Shown here: positions 7,561-16,689 of the stretch, piece after piece
How positions within the stretch are numbered: the stretch's first letter is position 1
Layout of the letters: each line of letters begins with the position of its first letter
Assembly: GCF_036013935.1 (NCBI RefSeq)
Contig: NZ_CP107902.1
Location: 3,629,001-3,693,000 of the forward strand
Length of the DNA stretch: 64,000 bases
Source of the DNA: Streptomyces sp. NBC_00461
Lineage (GTDB): Bacteria > Actinomycetota > Actinomycetes > Streptomycetales > Streptomycetaceae
Direction: 5' to 3'
Notes under the pieces: model-generated
What the model was told of the DNA's origin: nothing
Databases searched by the model: none
The model's input: the letters and a program-made list of their open reading frames with translations, nothing else
Program-made: the position numbers and the translations under genes

Positions 7561-9591
7561 ATGTTCGACACAGTGCTCGTGGCCAACCGGGGCGAGATCG
7601 CCGTCCGCGTGATCCGTACGCTCCGTTCGCTGGGCGTGCGCTCGGTGGCCGTCTTCTCCGACGCCGACGCGGACTCACGGCACGTCCGGGAGGCCGACAC
7701 GGCGGTACGGATCGGTCCGGCGCCGGCCGCCGAGAGCTATCTGTCGGTGGAGCGGCTGCTGGAGGCCGCCGCCCGCACCGGCGCACAGGCCGTACACCCC
7801 GGATACGGCTTCCTCGCGGAGAACGCGGCCTTCGCGCGCGCGTGCACCGACGCCGGGCTGGTGTTCATCGGCCCGACGGCGGAGTCCATCGCGTTGATGG
7901 GCGACAAGATCCGGGCCAAGGAGACGGTGCAGGCGGCCGGGGTGCCGGTCGTTCCCGGATCGAGCGGCAGCGGCCTGTCCGACACCCACCTCGCCGACGC
8001 CGCCCGCGAGATCGGCATGCCGGTGCTGCTGAAACCGTCGGCCGGCGGGGGCGGCAAGGGCATGCGGCTGGTGCGGGACGCCGCCGTGCTGGGCGACGAG
8101 ATCGCCGCCGCCCGCCGCGAGGCTCGCGCCTCCTTCGGCGACGACACACTTCTGGTCGAGCGGTGGGTGGACCGGCCGCGGCACATCGAGATCCAGGTGC
8201 TGGCCGACGGCCACGGGAACGTGGTGCATCTGGGCGAGCGCGAGTGCTCACTGCAGCGGCGCCACCAGAAGCTCATCGAGGAGGCGCCGTCCGTCCTGCT
8301 GGACGAGGCCACGCGCGCGGCCATGGGCGAGGCCGCCGTCCAGGCGGCCCGCTCCTGCGCCTACCGGGGCGCGGGCACGGTGGAGTTCATCGTCCCCGGC
8401 GGCGACCCTTCGTCGTACTACTTCATGGAGATGAACACCCGGCTCCAGGTGGAGCACCCGGTGACCGAGCTGATCACGGGCCTGGACCTGGTGGAGTGGC
8501 AGCTGCGGGTGGCGGCGGGCGAGCGACTGCCGTACGGGCAGGGCGACATCCGGTTCACCGGGCACGCGATCGAGGCCCGGGTGTGTGCCGAGACCGTCTC
8601 CGTCAAGGAGGGGGCACGCGGGTTCCTGCCGTCCGGCGGCACGGTGCTACGGCTGCACGAGCCCCGGGGCGACGGCATCCGCACCGACTCCGGACTCAGC
8701 GAGGGCACCGAGGTCGGCTCGCTGTACGACCCGATGCTGTCCAAGGTGATCGCCTACGGACCCGACCGGGAGACCGCGCTCAGGAAGCTGCGCAAGGCCC
8801 TCGCCGAGACGGTGACGCTGGGTGTGCAGACCAATGCCGGGTTCCTTCGTCGGCTGCTGGCCCATCCGGCCGTGGTGGCGGGCGAGTTGGACACGGGGCT
8901 GGTCGAGCGGGAAGTGGACGCACTCGTGGTGGAGGACGTGCCCGAGGAGGTCTACGCGGCGGCGGCGCTGACACGCCGGGCCGCGCTCACGCCCGCCGAC
9001 GGACCGGGCTGGACCGACCCGTTCGCCGCTGCGGACGGCTGGCGCCTTGGCGGCGAGTGGGCATGGACGCCGTACCACCTGCGGGTCCCCGGCCACGAGC
9101 CGGTCGTCGTGCGCGTGCGCAGCACGCCGGCCGGCACGACGGAGCTGCTGCTGCCCGGGGCGGACAAGCCTCTTCGGGGGTCCGGGGGCGTGCCCCCTCG
9201 GCCTGGCGCCGAGCACCGGTTCGCCTTCCGGCTCGACGGCGTCTGCCACACCTTCGCCGCCCTGCCGGACGGCACCTGGCTGGGCCGCGACGGCGACGCC
9301 TGGCAGGTGCGCGACCACGACCCGGTCGCCGCGTCCCTCACGGGCGCGGGGCATGCGGGCGCCGACTCGCTCACCGCGCCCATGCCCGGGACGGTCACCG
9401 TCGTGAAGGTCGCCGTCGGGGACGAGGTGAGCGCCGGTCAGAGCCTGCTGGTCGTGGAGGCGATGAAGATGGAGCACGTCATCTCCGCCCCGCACGCCGG
9501 CACGGTCGCCGAACTGGACGTCACGCCGGGCACCACGGTCGCCATGGATCAGGTGCTGGCCGTCATCACCCCGGCCCAGGAGGAGAAATGA
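7561..9591 (+). CDS. Biotin carboxylase / biotin carboxyl carrier (alpha) subunit of acyl-CoA carboxylase
   Basis: A 676-aa fusion. Residues ~1-445 are biotin carboxylase, with N-terminal 'LVANRGEIAVRVIRTLRSLG', ATP-grasp loop 'GGGGKGMRLV' and 'EMNTRLQVEHPVTE'. A less conserved BT-like linker follows. The biotinyl domain ends the protein, with 'EAMKMEH' carrying biotin Lys636. It starts 10 bp after the carboxyltransferase gene, with GAGGAGGG as ribosome site, and its TGA overlaps the ATG of the HMG-CoA lyase gene (ATGA). In the linker (9168-9205) a GC-rich palindromic stretch of a type common between Streptomyces genes is read in frame as a Gly/Pro-rich loop. Confidence 0.93.
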   Translation: MFDTVLVANRGEIAVRVIRTLRSLGVRSVAVFSDADADSRHVREADTAVRIGPAPAAESYLSVERLLEAAARTGAQAVHPGYGFLAENAAFARACTDAGLVFIGPTAESIALMGDKIRAKETVQAAGVPVVPGSSGSGLSDTHLADAAREIGMPVLLKPSAGGGGKGMRLVRDAAVLGDEIAAARREARASFGDDTLLVERWVDRPRHIEIQVLADGHGNVVHLGERECSLQRRHQKLIEEAPSVLLDEATRAAMGEAAVQAARSCAYRGAGTVEFIVPGGDPSSYYFMEMNTRLQVEHPVTELITGLDLVEWQLRVAAGERLPYGQGDIRFTGHAIEARVCAETVSVKEGARGFLPSGGTVLRLHEPRGDGIRTDSGLSEGTEVGSLYDPMLSKVIAYGPDRETALRKLRKALAETVTLGVQTNAGFLRRLLAHPAVVAGELDTGLVEREVDALVVEDVPEEVYAAAALTRRAALTPADGPGWTDPFAAADGWRLGGEWAWTPYHLRVPGHEPVVVRVRSTPAGTTELLLPGADKPLRGSGGVPPRPGAEHRFAFRLDGVCHTFAALPDGTWLGRDGDAWQVRDHDPVAASLTGAGHAGADSLTAPMPGTVTVVKVAVGDEVSAGQSLLVVEAMKMEHVISAPHAGTVAELDVTPGTTVAMDQVLAVITPAQEEK

Positions 9592-10559
9592 CCGTCGAAG
9601 GTCTCCCCATGGTCGTCCCGGCTCCGGATCTGCCCCAGCGGGTCAGGATCCACGAGGTCGGCGCCCGTGACGGCCTGCAGAACGAGAAGTCGGCGGTGCC
9701 CACCGAGGTGAAGGCGGAGTTCGTCCGCCGCCTGGCCGACGCGGGGCTGACGACGATCGAGGCGACGAGCTTCGTACACCCGAAGTGGGTGCCCCAACTG
9801 GCCGACGCCGAGCAGCTGTTCCCGCTGGTGCGGGATCTCAAGGGCGTGCACCTGCCCGTCCTCGTCCCCAACCGGCGCGGCCTCGACCGCGCCCTCGCGT
9901 TCGGCGCGGACCGGGTCGCCGTCTTCGCCAGCGCCACCGAGTCCTTCGCGAAGGCCAACCTCAACCGCACGATGGACGAGTCGCTGGCCGTGTTCGAGCC
10001 CGTCGTCAAACACGCCAAGGACGAGGGCGCCCATGTCCGCGGCTATGTCTCCATGTGCTTCGGTGACCCCTGGGAGGGCGCGGTCTCGCTGCACCAGGTC
10101 GCGGGCGTCTGCAAGGCGCTGATGGACATGGGCTGCGACGAGCTGAGCCTGGGCGACACCATCGGCGTCGCGACACCGGGACACGTGCTCGAACTGCTCT
10201 CCCTGCTGGGCGAGGAGGGCGTGCCGGCCAACGTCATCGGCGTCCATTTCCACGACACCTACGGCCAGGCCCTCGCCAACACCCTGGCCGCCCTCCAGCA
10301 CGGCGTCACCACGGTCGACGCCTCCGCCGGCGGCCTCGGCGGCTGCCCGTACGCCAAGTCCGCCACCGGCAATCTCGCCACCGAAGACCTCGTGTGGATG
10401 CTTCAGGGTCTCGGCATCGACACCGGGGTCGACCTCGGCCGTCTCGTCGCCACCAGCGCGTGGATGGCCGGCCAACTGGGCCGACCCAGCCCGTCCCGCA
10501 CCGTCCGAGCCCTGTCCCACAAGGACACCGAGGCCGCCGAGGCCACTGAGGAGCAGTGA
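9588..10559 (+). CDS. Hydroxymethylglutaryl-CoA lyase
   Basis: A 323-aa TIM-barrel HMGL-like enzyme cleaving HMG-CoA into acetyl-CoA and acetoacetate, the last step of leucine degradation. Diagnostic segments are 'EVGARDGLQNEK' (metal and substrate site), 'VLVPNRRGLDRAL', 'VSMCFGDPWEG', 'HFHDTYGQALANTLAAL' (metal-binding HxH) and 'GGLGGCPYAKSATGNLATED', which holds the catalytic Cys in the GGCPYA loop. The ATG overlaps the upstream stop codon (ATGA at 9588) and is preceded by AGGAG, indicating translational coupling. The gene for methylglutaconyl-CoA hydratase is not in this cluster. Confidence 0.95.
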   Translation: MTVEGLPMVVPAPDLPQRVRIHEVGARDGLQNEKSAVPTEVKAEFVRRLADAGLTTIEATSFVHPKWVPQLADAEQLFPLVRDLKGVHLPVLVPNRRGLDRALAFGADRVAVFASATESFAKANLNRTMDESLAVFEPVVKHAKDEGAHVRGYVSMCFGDPWEGAVSLHQVAGVCKALMDMGCDELSLGDTIGVATPGHVLELLSLLGEEGVPANVIGVHFHDTYGQALANTLAALQHGVTTVDASAGGLGGCPYAKSATGNLATEDLVWMLQGLGIDTGVDLGRLVATSAWMAGQLGRPSPSRTVRALSHKDTEAAEATEEQ

Positions 10560-10564
10560 CCGTC

Positions 10565-11725
10565 ATGGACTTCCGTCTCTCCCCCGAGCTCGAAGAACTC
10601 CGCCGCACCGTCGAGGCGTTCGCGCACGACGTCGTGGCACCCAAGATCGGCGAGTTCTACGAGCACCACGAGTTCCCCTACGAGATCGTCCGCGAGATGG
10701 GCCGCATGGGCCTGTTCGGGCTGCCGTTCCCCGAGGAGTACGGCGGCATGGGCGGTGACTACCTGGCCCTGGGCGTGGCCCTGGAGGAACTGGCCCGTGT
10801 GGACTCGTCGGTGGCCATCACCCTCGAAGCCGGCGTCTCCCTCGGCGCCATGCCCCTGCACCTGTTCGGCACGGACGCCCAGAAGCGGGAGTGGCTGCCG
10901 CGCCTGTGCTCGGGCGAGATGCTCGGTGCCTTCGGCCTGACGGAGCCCGACGGCGGCTCGGACGCGGGCGCCACGCGCACGACGGCCCGGCTCGACGAGT
11001 CGACGAACGAGTGGGTGATCAACGGCACCAAGTGCTTCATCACCAACTCCGGCACGGACATCACGGGCCTGGTCACGGTCACGGCGGTCACCGGCCGCAA
11101 GCCGGACGGCAAGCCGCTGATCTCGTCGATCATCGTCCCGTCCGGTACGCCGGGCTTCACGGTCGCGGCACCGTACTCGAAGGTCGGCTGGAACGCCTCG
11201 GACACCCGTGAGCTGTCCTTCTCCGACGTCCGCGTCCCGGCCGCCAACCTGCTGGGCGAACTGGGCCGCGGATACGCCCAGTTCCTGCGGATCCTCGACG
11301 AGGGCCGGGTCGCCATCGCGGCTCTGGCGACCGGACTCGCCCAGGGCTGCGTGGACGAGTCGGTGAAGTACGCGAAGGAACGCCACGCCTTCGGCCGCCC
11401 CATCGGCGCCAACCAGGCCATCCAGTTCAAGATCGCCGACATGGAGATGAAGGCCCACACGGCCCGCCTGGCCTGGCGCGACGCGGCGGCCCGCCTGGTG
11501 ACCGGCGCCCCGTTCAAGAAGGAGGCCGCCCTCGCCAAGCTCCACTCCTCCACGGTCGCCGTGGACAACGCGCGCGACGCCACCCAGATCCACGGCGGCT
11601 ACGGCTTCATGAACGAGTACCCGGTGGCCCGTATGTGGCGCGACTCCAAGATCCTGGAGATCGGCGAGGGCACGAGCGAGGTGCAACGGATGCTGATCGC
11701 ACGGGAGTTGGGGCTGGTGGGCTGA
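10565..11725 (+). CDS. acdH: Branched-chain acyl-CoA dehydrogenase AcdH (isovaleryl/isobutyryl-CoA type)
   Basis: A 386-aa FAD enzyme. 'GAFGLTEPDGGSDAGAT' (FAD loop) and 'QIHGGYGFMNEYPVARMWRD' are typical, and the canonical C-terminal base is present in 'EIGEGTSEVQ'. Position as last gene of the carboxylase/HMG-CoA lyase operon matches Streptomyces AcdH, known to act on branched short-chain acyl-CoAs. Two starts are possible: GTG 10556, overlapping the previous TGA, or ATG 10565. I chose ATG because GAGGAG at 10548-10553 is too close to the GTG. A short hairpin (GCGGCA/TGCCGC, 11741-11760) follows and may end the operon. Confidence 0.9.
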   Translation: MDFRLSPELEELRRTVEAFAHDVVAPKIGEFYEHHEFPYEIVREMGRMGLFGLPFPEEYGGMGGDYLALGVALEELARVDSSVAITLEAGVSLGAMPLHLFGTDAQKREWLPRLCSGEMLGAFGLTEPDGGSDAGATRTTARLDESTNEWVINGTKCFITNSGTDITGLVTVTAVTGRKPDGKPLISSIIVPSGTPGFTVAAPYSKVGWNASDTRELSFSDVRVPAANLLGELGRGYAQFLRILDEGRVAIAALATGLAQGCVDESVKYAKERHAFGRPIGANQAIQFKIADMEMKAHTARLAWRDAAARLVTGAPFKKEAALAKLHSSTVAVDNARDATQIHGGYGFMNEYPVARMWRDSKILEIGEGTSEVQRMLIARELGLVG

Positions 11726-11799
11726 CCCGACCGGAGAGACGCGGCACACGGGGCTGCCGCAGGTTCGGGCTCGGGACGCCCGCACCCCTGGACATCTAG

Positions 11800-11818
11800 T
11801 GAGGTTAGGCTAACCTAC
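11800..11818. promoter_or_regulatory. DmdR1/IdeR-type iron box upstream of desE
   Basis: TGAGGTTAGGCTAACCTAC matches the 19-bp consensus TTAGGTTAGGCTAACCTAA at all but three outer positions. It is centred 60 bp before the desE start, so desE should be repressed by Fe-loaded DmdR1. Confidence 0.92.
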
Positions 11819-11868
11819 ATTCGACGTGTCCGGCGGGCGTTCCGCCCCGTTCGAAAGCAGCCATATCC

Positions 11869-12915
11869 ATGCCCCATGCCCGTGCCACGCACTTCACCCG
11901 CCGCGGCATCCTCGCCGCCGGCGGCGCCCTCGGTCTCGGGGCCGCGCTCGCGGCCTGCGGGGACGACGACGCGAAAAGCGGAGCCTCGGGCAAGGACACG
12001 GCCGCCGCCAGGTCCGGTTCGTGGTCCTTCAAGGACGACCGCGGCACGACCGTGAAGCTCGACAAGGTGCCGGCGAACATCGTCGCGTTCACCGGTGTCG
12101 GTGCCGCGCTCCACGACTACGGCATCAGCGTCAAGGGCGTCTTCGGCCCCACGAAGACCACGGACGGCAAGGCCGACGTCCAGGCCGGCGACATGGACAT
12201 CAGCAAGGTCACGATCCTCGGCAACACCTGGGACCAGTTCAACGTCGAGAAGTACGCGGCCCTCGCGCCCGACGTGCTCATCACCACGATGTTCGACGAC
12301 GCCGGCACCCTCTGGTACGTCCCCGAGGCCTCCAAGGACAAGATCGCCCAGCTGGCTCCCAGCGTCGGCATCTCCGTCTACGACCGCCAGTTGACCGAGC
12401 CGCTGCAGCGCATGTGGGCGCTGGCCGAGTCGCTCGGCGCGGACATGAAGGCGGCGAAGGTCACGGACGCCAAGAAGAAGTTCGAGCAGGCCGCCGCCCG
12501 GCTGCGCAAGGCGGCGAAGGCCAAGCCCGGCATCAAGGTGATGGCCGGTTCCGCGAGCGACGCGCTCTTCTACGTCTCCGGCACGGACCTCTCCGTCGAC
12601 CTGGAGTACTTCAAGGCGCTCGGCGTGAACCTCGTCGAGCCCCCGGCGAAGGCGAAGGCCAAGGGCGGCGGCTGGTACGAGTCGCTGAGCTGGGAGAACG
12701 TCGACAAGTACGCGGCGGACATCATCATGATGGACGACCGGTCCTCCGCGATCCAGCCGGCCGACATCACCAAGGCCACCTGGAAGAAGCTGCCCGCGGT
12801 CAAGGCCGGGCAGGTCATCTCCCGCTCACCCGAGCCGATCCTGTCCTACGACAAGTGCGTTCCGCTTCTCACGAGCCTCGCCGAGGCGCTGGAGAACGCG
12901 AAGAAGGTCAGCTGA
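11869..12915 (+). CDS. desE: Ferrioxamine-binding lipoprotein DesE (ABC substrate-binding protein)
   Basis: A 348-aa periplasmic-binding-protein-like siderophore receptor. The N-terminus has a twin-arginine-like 'TRRGILAAGG', a hydrophobic stretch and a lipobox 'LAAC' (Cys near residue 27), so it is a membrane-anchored lipoprotein, possibly Tat exported. Two class III PBP lobes follow, with 'VPANIVAFTGVGAALHDYGI' at the start of lobe one. Its place directly before the SIP gene and the desABCD operon, plus an iron box, identifies it as DesE rather than another Fe-siderophore binder. No permease genes are adjacent, so membrane transport must be supplied elsewhere. Confidence 0.92.
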   Translation: MPHARATHFTRRGILAAGGALGLGAALAACGDDDAKSGASGKDTAAARSGSWSFKDDRGTTVKLDKVPANIVAFTGVGAALHDYGISVKGVFGPTKTTDGKADVQAGDMDISKVTILGNTWDQFNVEKYAALAPDVLITTMFDDAGTLWYVPEASKDKIAQLAPSVGISVYDRQLTEPLQRMWALAESLGADMKAAKVTDAKKKFEQAAARLRKAAKAKPGIKVMAGSASDALFYVSGTDLSVDLEYFKALGVNLVEPPAKAKAKGGGWYESLSWENVDKYAADIIMMDDRSSAIQPADITKATWKKLPAVKAGQVISRSPEPILSYDKCVPLLTSLAEALENAKKVS

Positions 12916-12944
12916 ATCAGGGTGGCTCGGGTCGTGGGTGAGCT

Positions 12945-12990
12945 GCGGGCCCCGCTGTGGCTGGTCGCGCAGTTCCCCGCGCCCCTGAAA
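12945..12990. repeat. Dispersed Streptomyces intergenic repeat (CGCGCAGTTCCCCGCGCCCC type)
   Basis: The stretch CTGGTCGCGCAGTTCCCCGC and the following GCCCCTGAAAG belong to a GC-rich intergenic repeat family I recognise from many Streptomyces genomes. Its complement contains AGGGGCGCGGGG, which is also present in the repeat at 25594-25655. It lies between desE and desF. Confidence 0.55.
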
Positions 12991-13024
12991 GACGCTGCCC
13001 TCCCCGACGTTTCAGGGAGCCCGC

Positions 13025-13867
13025 ATGACTGCGGCCGTCGCCGCCCCCTTCCGGTTCTTCTCCCTCCGTGTCGTGCGGACGAGGCGGCTCGGACCGTCTC
13101 TGGTGCGCGTCACCTTCGGCGGGGACGATCTGCACGCGTTCCAATCCGACGGGTGCGACCAGTCCCTGTCCCTCTTCCTGCCGCACCCGGGGCAGCGTGA
13201 GCCCGCCGTGCCCTGCGAACTCGGCGAGAGCTGGTGGCAGGGCTGGCGTGAACTCCCGGACGGAGTACGGGCGGTGATGCGGTCGTACACCCTGCGCGCC
13301 CTGCGCCGTGAGCCCGACGAACCCGACGAGATCGACATCGATTTCGTGCTGCACACCCCGGCCGGCCCCGCCTCCGCGTGGGCCGCCCGGGCCGCCGCCG
13401 GTGACCGTGTCGTCCTGCTCGGCCCGGCGATCGCGGACAACCGGGCGATCCGCTTCCGGCCGCCCGAGGACACCGATCTGACGCTGATCTGGGGTGACGA
13501 GACCGCTCTGCCCGCCGTCTCGGCGATCCTGGAGTCGCTGCCGGCCGGTGCCCGCGCCCGGGTGTGGCTGGAGGTGCCCGACTCCGGGGACATCCAGGAC
13601 CTGCCGACGGGGGCGGACGCGGAGATCACCTGGCTGGTCCGGGACGCGAGCGGCGCCGAGGGGTCCCCCATGGCCCTCGGCGCCCTTCGCGGCGCCCAAC
13701 TGCCGCCCGCCGAGCACCCGTACGTCTGGATCGCCGGCGAGTCCGGGTGCGTGAAGGCACTGCGGCGGCACTTCGTCGGGGAGCGGGGGATCGATCGACG
13801 GCGGGTGACGTTCGTCGGTTACTGGCGGCGCGGAATGTCCGAGGAAGAACTGCGCGCCGCCGAATAG
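13025..13867 (+). CDS. desF: Siderophore-interacting protein (FAD-binding ferric-siderophore reductase) DesF
   Basis: A 280-aa SIP-family flavoprotein that reductively releases iron from imported ferrioxamine. The N-terminal barrel has the FAD motif 'RSYTLRAL' (about residues 87-94). The C-terminal NAD(P)H-type domain has 'WGDETALPAVSAILESLP' and ends 'VTFVGYWRRGMSEEELRAAE', a typical SIP terminus. It lies between desE and desA. No iron box lies directly upstream, and the 109-bp gap contains a dispersed repeat, so it may be transcribed with desE. Confidence 0.92.
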   Translation: MTAAVAAPFRFFSLRVVRTRRLGPSLVRVTFGGDDLHAFQSDGCDQSLSLFLPHPGQREPAVPCELGESWWQGWRELPDGVRAVMRSYTLRALRREPDEPDEIDIDFVLHTPAGPASAWAARAAAGDRVVLLGPAIADNRAIRFRPPEDTDLTLIWGDETALPAVSAILESLPAGARARVWLEVPDSGDIQDLPTGADAEITWLVRDASGAEGSPMALGALRGAQLPPAEHPYVWIAGESGCVKALRRHFVGERGIDRRRVTFVGYWRRGMSEEELRAAE

Positions 13868-13926
13868 TCACCACCGAGGCCGGAGTGATCACGGTCACGG
13901 TCGGTGCTGCCCAAACACAGCGTTAC

Positions 13927-13945
13927 TAAGGTTAGCCTTACCTAA
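13927..13945. promoter_or_regulatory. DmdR1/IdeR-type iron box upstream of desABCD
   Basis: TAAGGTTAGCCTTACCTAA is a 19-bp dyad agreeing with the iron-box consensus. It sits 41 bp before the desA start, and Fe-DmdR1 binding here would shut off the biosynthetic operon. Confidence 0.92.
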
Positions 13946-13985
13946 GTTGCCACCCTCACGTTGCAGCCCCAGGAGGACACCCCAC

Positions 13986-15428
13986 ATGCGCTCGCACCTG
14001 CTCAATGACACGACCGCGGAGCAGTACCGCCGCTCCGTGACGGACGGCGTCGAGCGGGTGGCGGCCAAACTCGCCGCCACCAAGCGCCCGTTCACCGGCG
14101 TCACGGTCGACGCCCTCGCTCCCCGTATCGAGCGGATCGACCTCGACGCCCCGCTCCACGACACCGCGGCGGTGCTCGACGAGTTGGAGGAGGTCTACCT
14201 CCGCGACGCGGTCTACTTCCACCACCCCCGCTACCTCGCCCACCTCAACTGCCCGGTCGTCATCCCGGCGGTGCTCGGCGAGGCCGTCCTGTCCGCCGTC
14301 AACTCCTCCCTCGACACCTGGGACCAGTCGGCCGGCGGCACCCTGATCGAGCGCAGGCTCATCGACTGGACGACGGCCCGCATCGGTCTGGGCCCGGCCG
14401 CCGACGGCGTGTTCACCTCGGGCGGCACCCAGTCCAACCTCCAGGCGCTGCTGCTGGCCCGCGAGGAGTCCAAGACCGACAGCCTCGCCGACCTGCGCAT
14501 CTTCGCCTCCGAGGTCAGCCACTTCAGCGTGAAGAAGTCCGCGAAACTGCTCGGGCTCGGCCCGGACGCCGTCGTCTCGGTCCCCGTCGACCGGGACAAG
14601 CGCATGCAGACCGTCGCGCTCGCCCGTGAGCTGGAGCGCTGCAGGAAGGACGGCCTGGTCCCCATGGCCGTCGTCGCCACCGCGGGCACCACCGACTTCG
14701 GGTCCATCGACCCGCTGCCCGGGATCGCCGAGCTGTGCGGCCAGTACGACACCTGGCTGCACGTCGACGCGGCCTACGGCTGCGGGCTGCTCGCCTCCCT
14801 CAGGTACCGGGACCGCATCGACGGCATCGAACGCGCCGACTCGGTCACCGTGGACTACCACAAGTCCTTCTTCCAGCCGGTGAGTTCGTCCGCCGTGCTG
14901 GTCCGGGACGCCTCGACGCTGCGCCACGCGACCTACCACGCGGAGTACCTCAACCCGCGCCGCATGGTCACCGAACGCATCCCCAACCAGGTCGACAAGT
15001 CCCTGCAGACCACTCGCCGCTTCGACGCCCTCAAACTGTGGATGACGCTGCGGGTGATGGGCGCCGACGGCATCGGCGAACTCTTCGACGAGGTCTGCGA
15101 GCTGGCCGCCGAGGGCTTCGGTCTGCTCGCCGCCGACCCACGCTTCGACGTCGTCGTGGAGCCCACGCTCTCCACCCTCGTCTTCCGCTACATCCCGGCC
15201 GCCGTCACCGACCCGGCCGAGATCGACCGCGCCAACCTGTACGCCCGGGGTGCCCTGTTCGCCTCCGGCGACGCGGTGGTCGCGGGCACCAAGGTGGGCG
15301 GCCGCCACTACCTCAAGTTCACCCTCCTCAACCCCGAGACCACGACGGCCGACATCACCGCCGTCCTCGACCTGATCGCCGGCCACGCCGAGCAGTACCT
15401 GGGAGAGTCCCTTGACCGCGCGTCCTGA
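13986..15428 (+). CDS. desA: Lysine decarboxylase DesA (PLP-dependent, desferrioxamine biosynthesis)
   Basis: A 480-aa group II PLP decarboxylase converting lysine to cadaverine, the first step of desferrioxamine synthesis. '[20 protein letters not shown]' binds PLP phosphate, '[12 protein letters not shown]' holds the Asp that contacts the pyridine nitrogen, and '[10 protein letters not shown]' carries the Schiff-base Lys293. Length fits siderophore-type Dcs and the DABA/aromatic decarboxylase fold. ATG 13986 is preceded by AGGAGGA. The end overlaps desB by 17 nt; the operon desABCD is translationally coupled throughout. Confidence 0.95.
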   Translation: MRSHLLNDTTAEQYRRSVTDGVERVAAKLAATKRPFTGVTVDALAPRIERIDLDAPLHDTAAVLDELEEVYLRDAVYFHHPRYLAHLNCPVVIPAVLGEAVLSAVNSSLDTWDQSAGGTLIERRLIDWTTARIGLGPAADGVFTSGGTQSNLQALLLAREESKTDSLADLRIFASEVSHFSVKKSAKLLGLGPDAVVSVPVDRDKRMQTVALARELERCRKDGLVPMAVVATAGTTDFGSIDPLPGIAELCGQYDTWLHVDAAYGCGLLASLRYRDRIDGIERADSVTVDYHKSFFQPVSSSAVLVRDASTLRHATYHAEYLNPRRMVTERIPNQVDKSLQTTRRFDALKLWMTLRVMGADGIGELFDEVCELAAEGFGLLAADPRFDVVVEPTLSTLVFRYIPAAVTDPAEIDRANLYARGALFASGDAVVAGTKVGGRHYLKFTLLNPETTTADITAVLDLIAGHAEQYLGESLDRAS

Positions 15429-16689
15429 AAATCCGGCCACCACCCATGACTTCGTGGGGATCGGGCTCGGCCCGTTCAACCTCGGCCTGGCCTGTCTCAC
15501 CGAGCCGATCGACGAACTCGACGGCGTCTTCCTGGAGTCGAAGCCGGACTTCGAGTGGCACGCGGGCATGTTCCTGGACGGCGCCCACCTCCAGACCCCG
15601 TTCATGTCGGACCTGGTCACCCTCGCCGACCCGACCTCGCCGTACTCCTTCCTCAGCTACCTGAAGGAGCGGGGCCGGCTGTACTCGTTCTACATCCGCG
15701 AGAACTTCTACCCGTTGCGGGTCGAGTACGACGACTACTGCCGCTGGGCGGCGAACCGGCTGAGCAGCATCCGCTTCAGTACGACGGTCACCGAGGTGAC
15801 GTACGAGGACGGGCACTACCTCGTCCGCACCGACGCCGGTGACGTCCACCGCGCCCGCCATCTCGTCCTCGGCACGGGCACCCCGCCCCACATCCCTGAG
15901 GCCTGCCAGGGTCTGGACGGCGACTTCATCCACAACTCCCGCTATCTGCGGCACAAGCGGGAGCTGCAGAAGAAGGAGTCGATCACCCTGGTCGGCTCCG
16001 GCCAGTCCGCGGCCGAGATCTACTACGACCTGCTCAGCGAGATCGACGTCCACGGCTACCGGCTGAACTGGGTGACGCGCTCCCCCCGCTTCTTCCCGCT
16101 CGAATACACCAAGCTCACGCTGGAGATGACGAGCCCGGAGTACATCGACTACTACCGCGAACTCCCGGAAGCCACCCGCTACCGCCTCACCGCCGAGCAC
16201 AAGGGCCTGTTCAAGGGCATCGACGGCGACCTGATCAACGAAATCTTCGACCTGCTCTACCGCAAGAACCTCGGCGGCCCCGTCCCCACGCGCCTGCTGA
16301 CCAACTCCGCCCTCACCGGCGCGCGTCACGCGAACGGCACGTACACCCTCTCCTTCCGCCAGGAGGAGCAGGAGAAGGACTACGAGCTGGACTCCCAGGG
16401 CCTGATCCTGGCCACCGGCTACCGGTACACCGAGCCGGAGTTCCTGCGCCCGGTCAGGGACCGGCTGCGCTACGACTCCCGGGGCAACTTCGACGTCGCC
16501 CGCAACTACTCCATCGACAGCACGGGCCGGGGCGTCTTCCTGCAGAACGCCGGCGTGCACACCCACAGCATCACCAGCCCCGACCTGGGCATGGGCGCGT
16601 ACCGCAACAGCTGCATCATCCGTCAGCTGCTCGGCACCGAGTACTACCCGGTCGAGAAGACCGTCGCGTTCCAGGAGTTCGCCATATGA
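15412..16689 (+). CDS. desB: Cadaverine N-monooxygenase DesB
   Basis: A 425-aa FAD/NADPH-dependent N-hydroxylating monooxygenase of the IucD/SidA type, making N-hydroxycadaverine. '[14 protein letters not shown]' binds FAD, '[16 protein letters not shown]' binds NADPH and '[13 protein letters not shown]' is the C-terminal ATGY motif. The start is unusual: the FAD motif begins about 17 residues after TTG 15412, which has GGGAG upstream. No ATG or GTG precedes the motif in frame, so TTG is the likely start, inside the desA coding sequence. Its stop overlaps desC (ATGA). Confidence 0.93.
   Translation: MTARPENPATTHDFVGIGLGPFNLGLACLTEPIDELDGVFLESKPDFEWHAGMFLDGAHLQTPFMSDLVTLADPTSPYSFLSYLKERGRLYSFYIRENFYPLRVEYDDYCRWAANRLSSIRFSTTVTEVTYEDGHYLVRTDAGDVHRARHLVLGTGTPPHIPEACQGLDGDFIHNSRYLRHKRELQKKESITLVGSGQSAAEIYYDLLSEIDVHGYRLNWVTRSPRFFPLEYTKLTLEMTSPEYIDYYRELPEATRYRLTAEHKGLFKGIDGDLINEIFDLLYRKNLGGPVPTRLLTNSALTGARHANGTYTLSFRQEEQEKDYELDSQGLILATGYRYTEPEFLRPVRDRLRYDSRGNFDVARNYSIDSTGRGVFLQNAGVHTHSITSPDLGMGAYRNSCIIRQLLGTEYYPVEKTVAFQEFAI

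Noticed and set aside
5847..7700. Long minus-strand open frame opposite the carboxyltransferase gene
   Set aside because: Antisense of a well-supported enzyme; sequence is low complexity and unrecognisable.
13956..15620. Long minus-strand open frame opposite desA
   Set aside because: Same shadow effect; desA motifs, ribosome site and iron box fix the coding strand.
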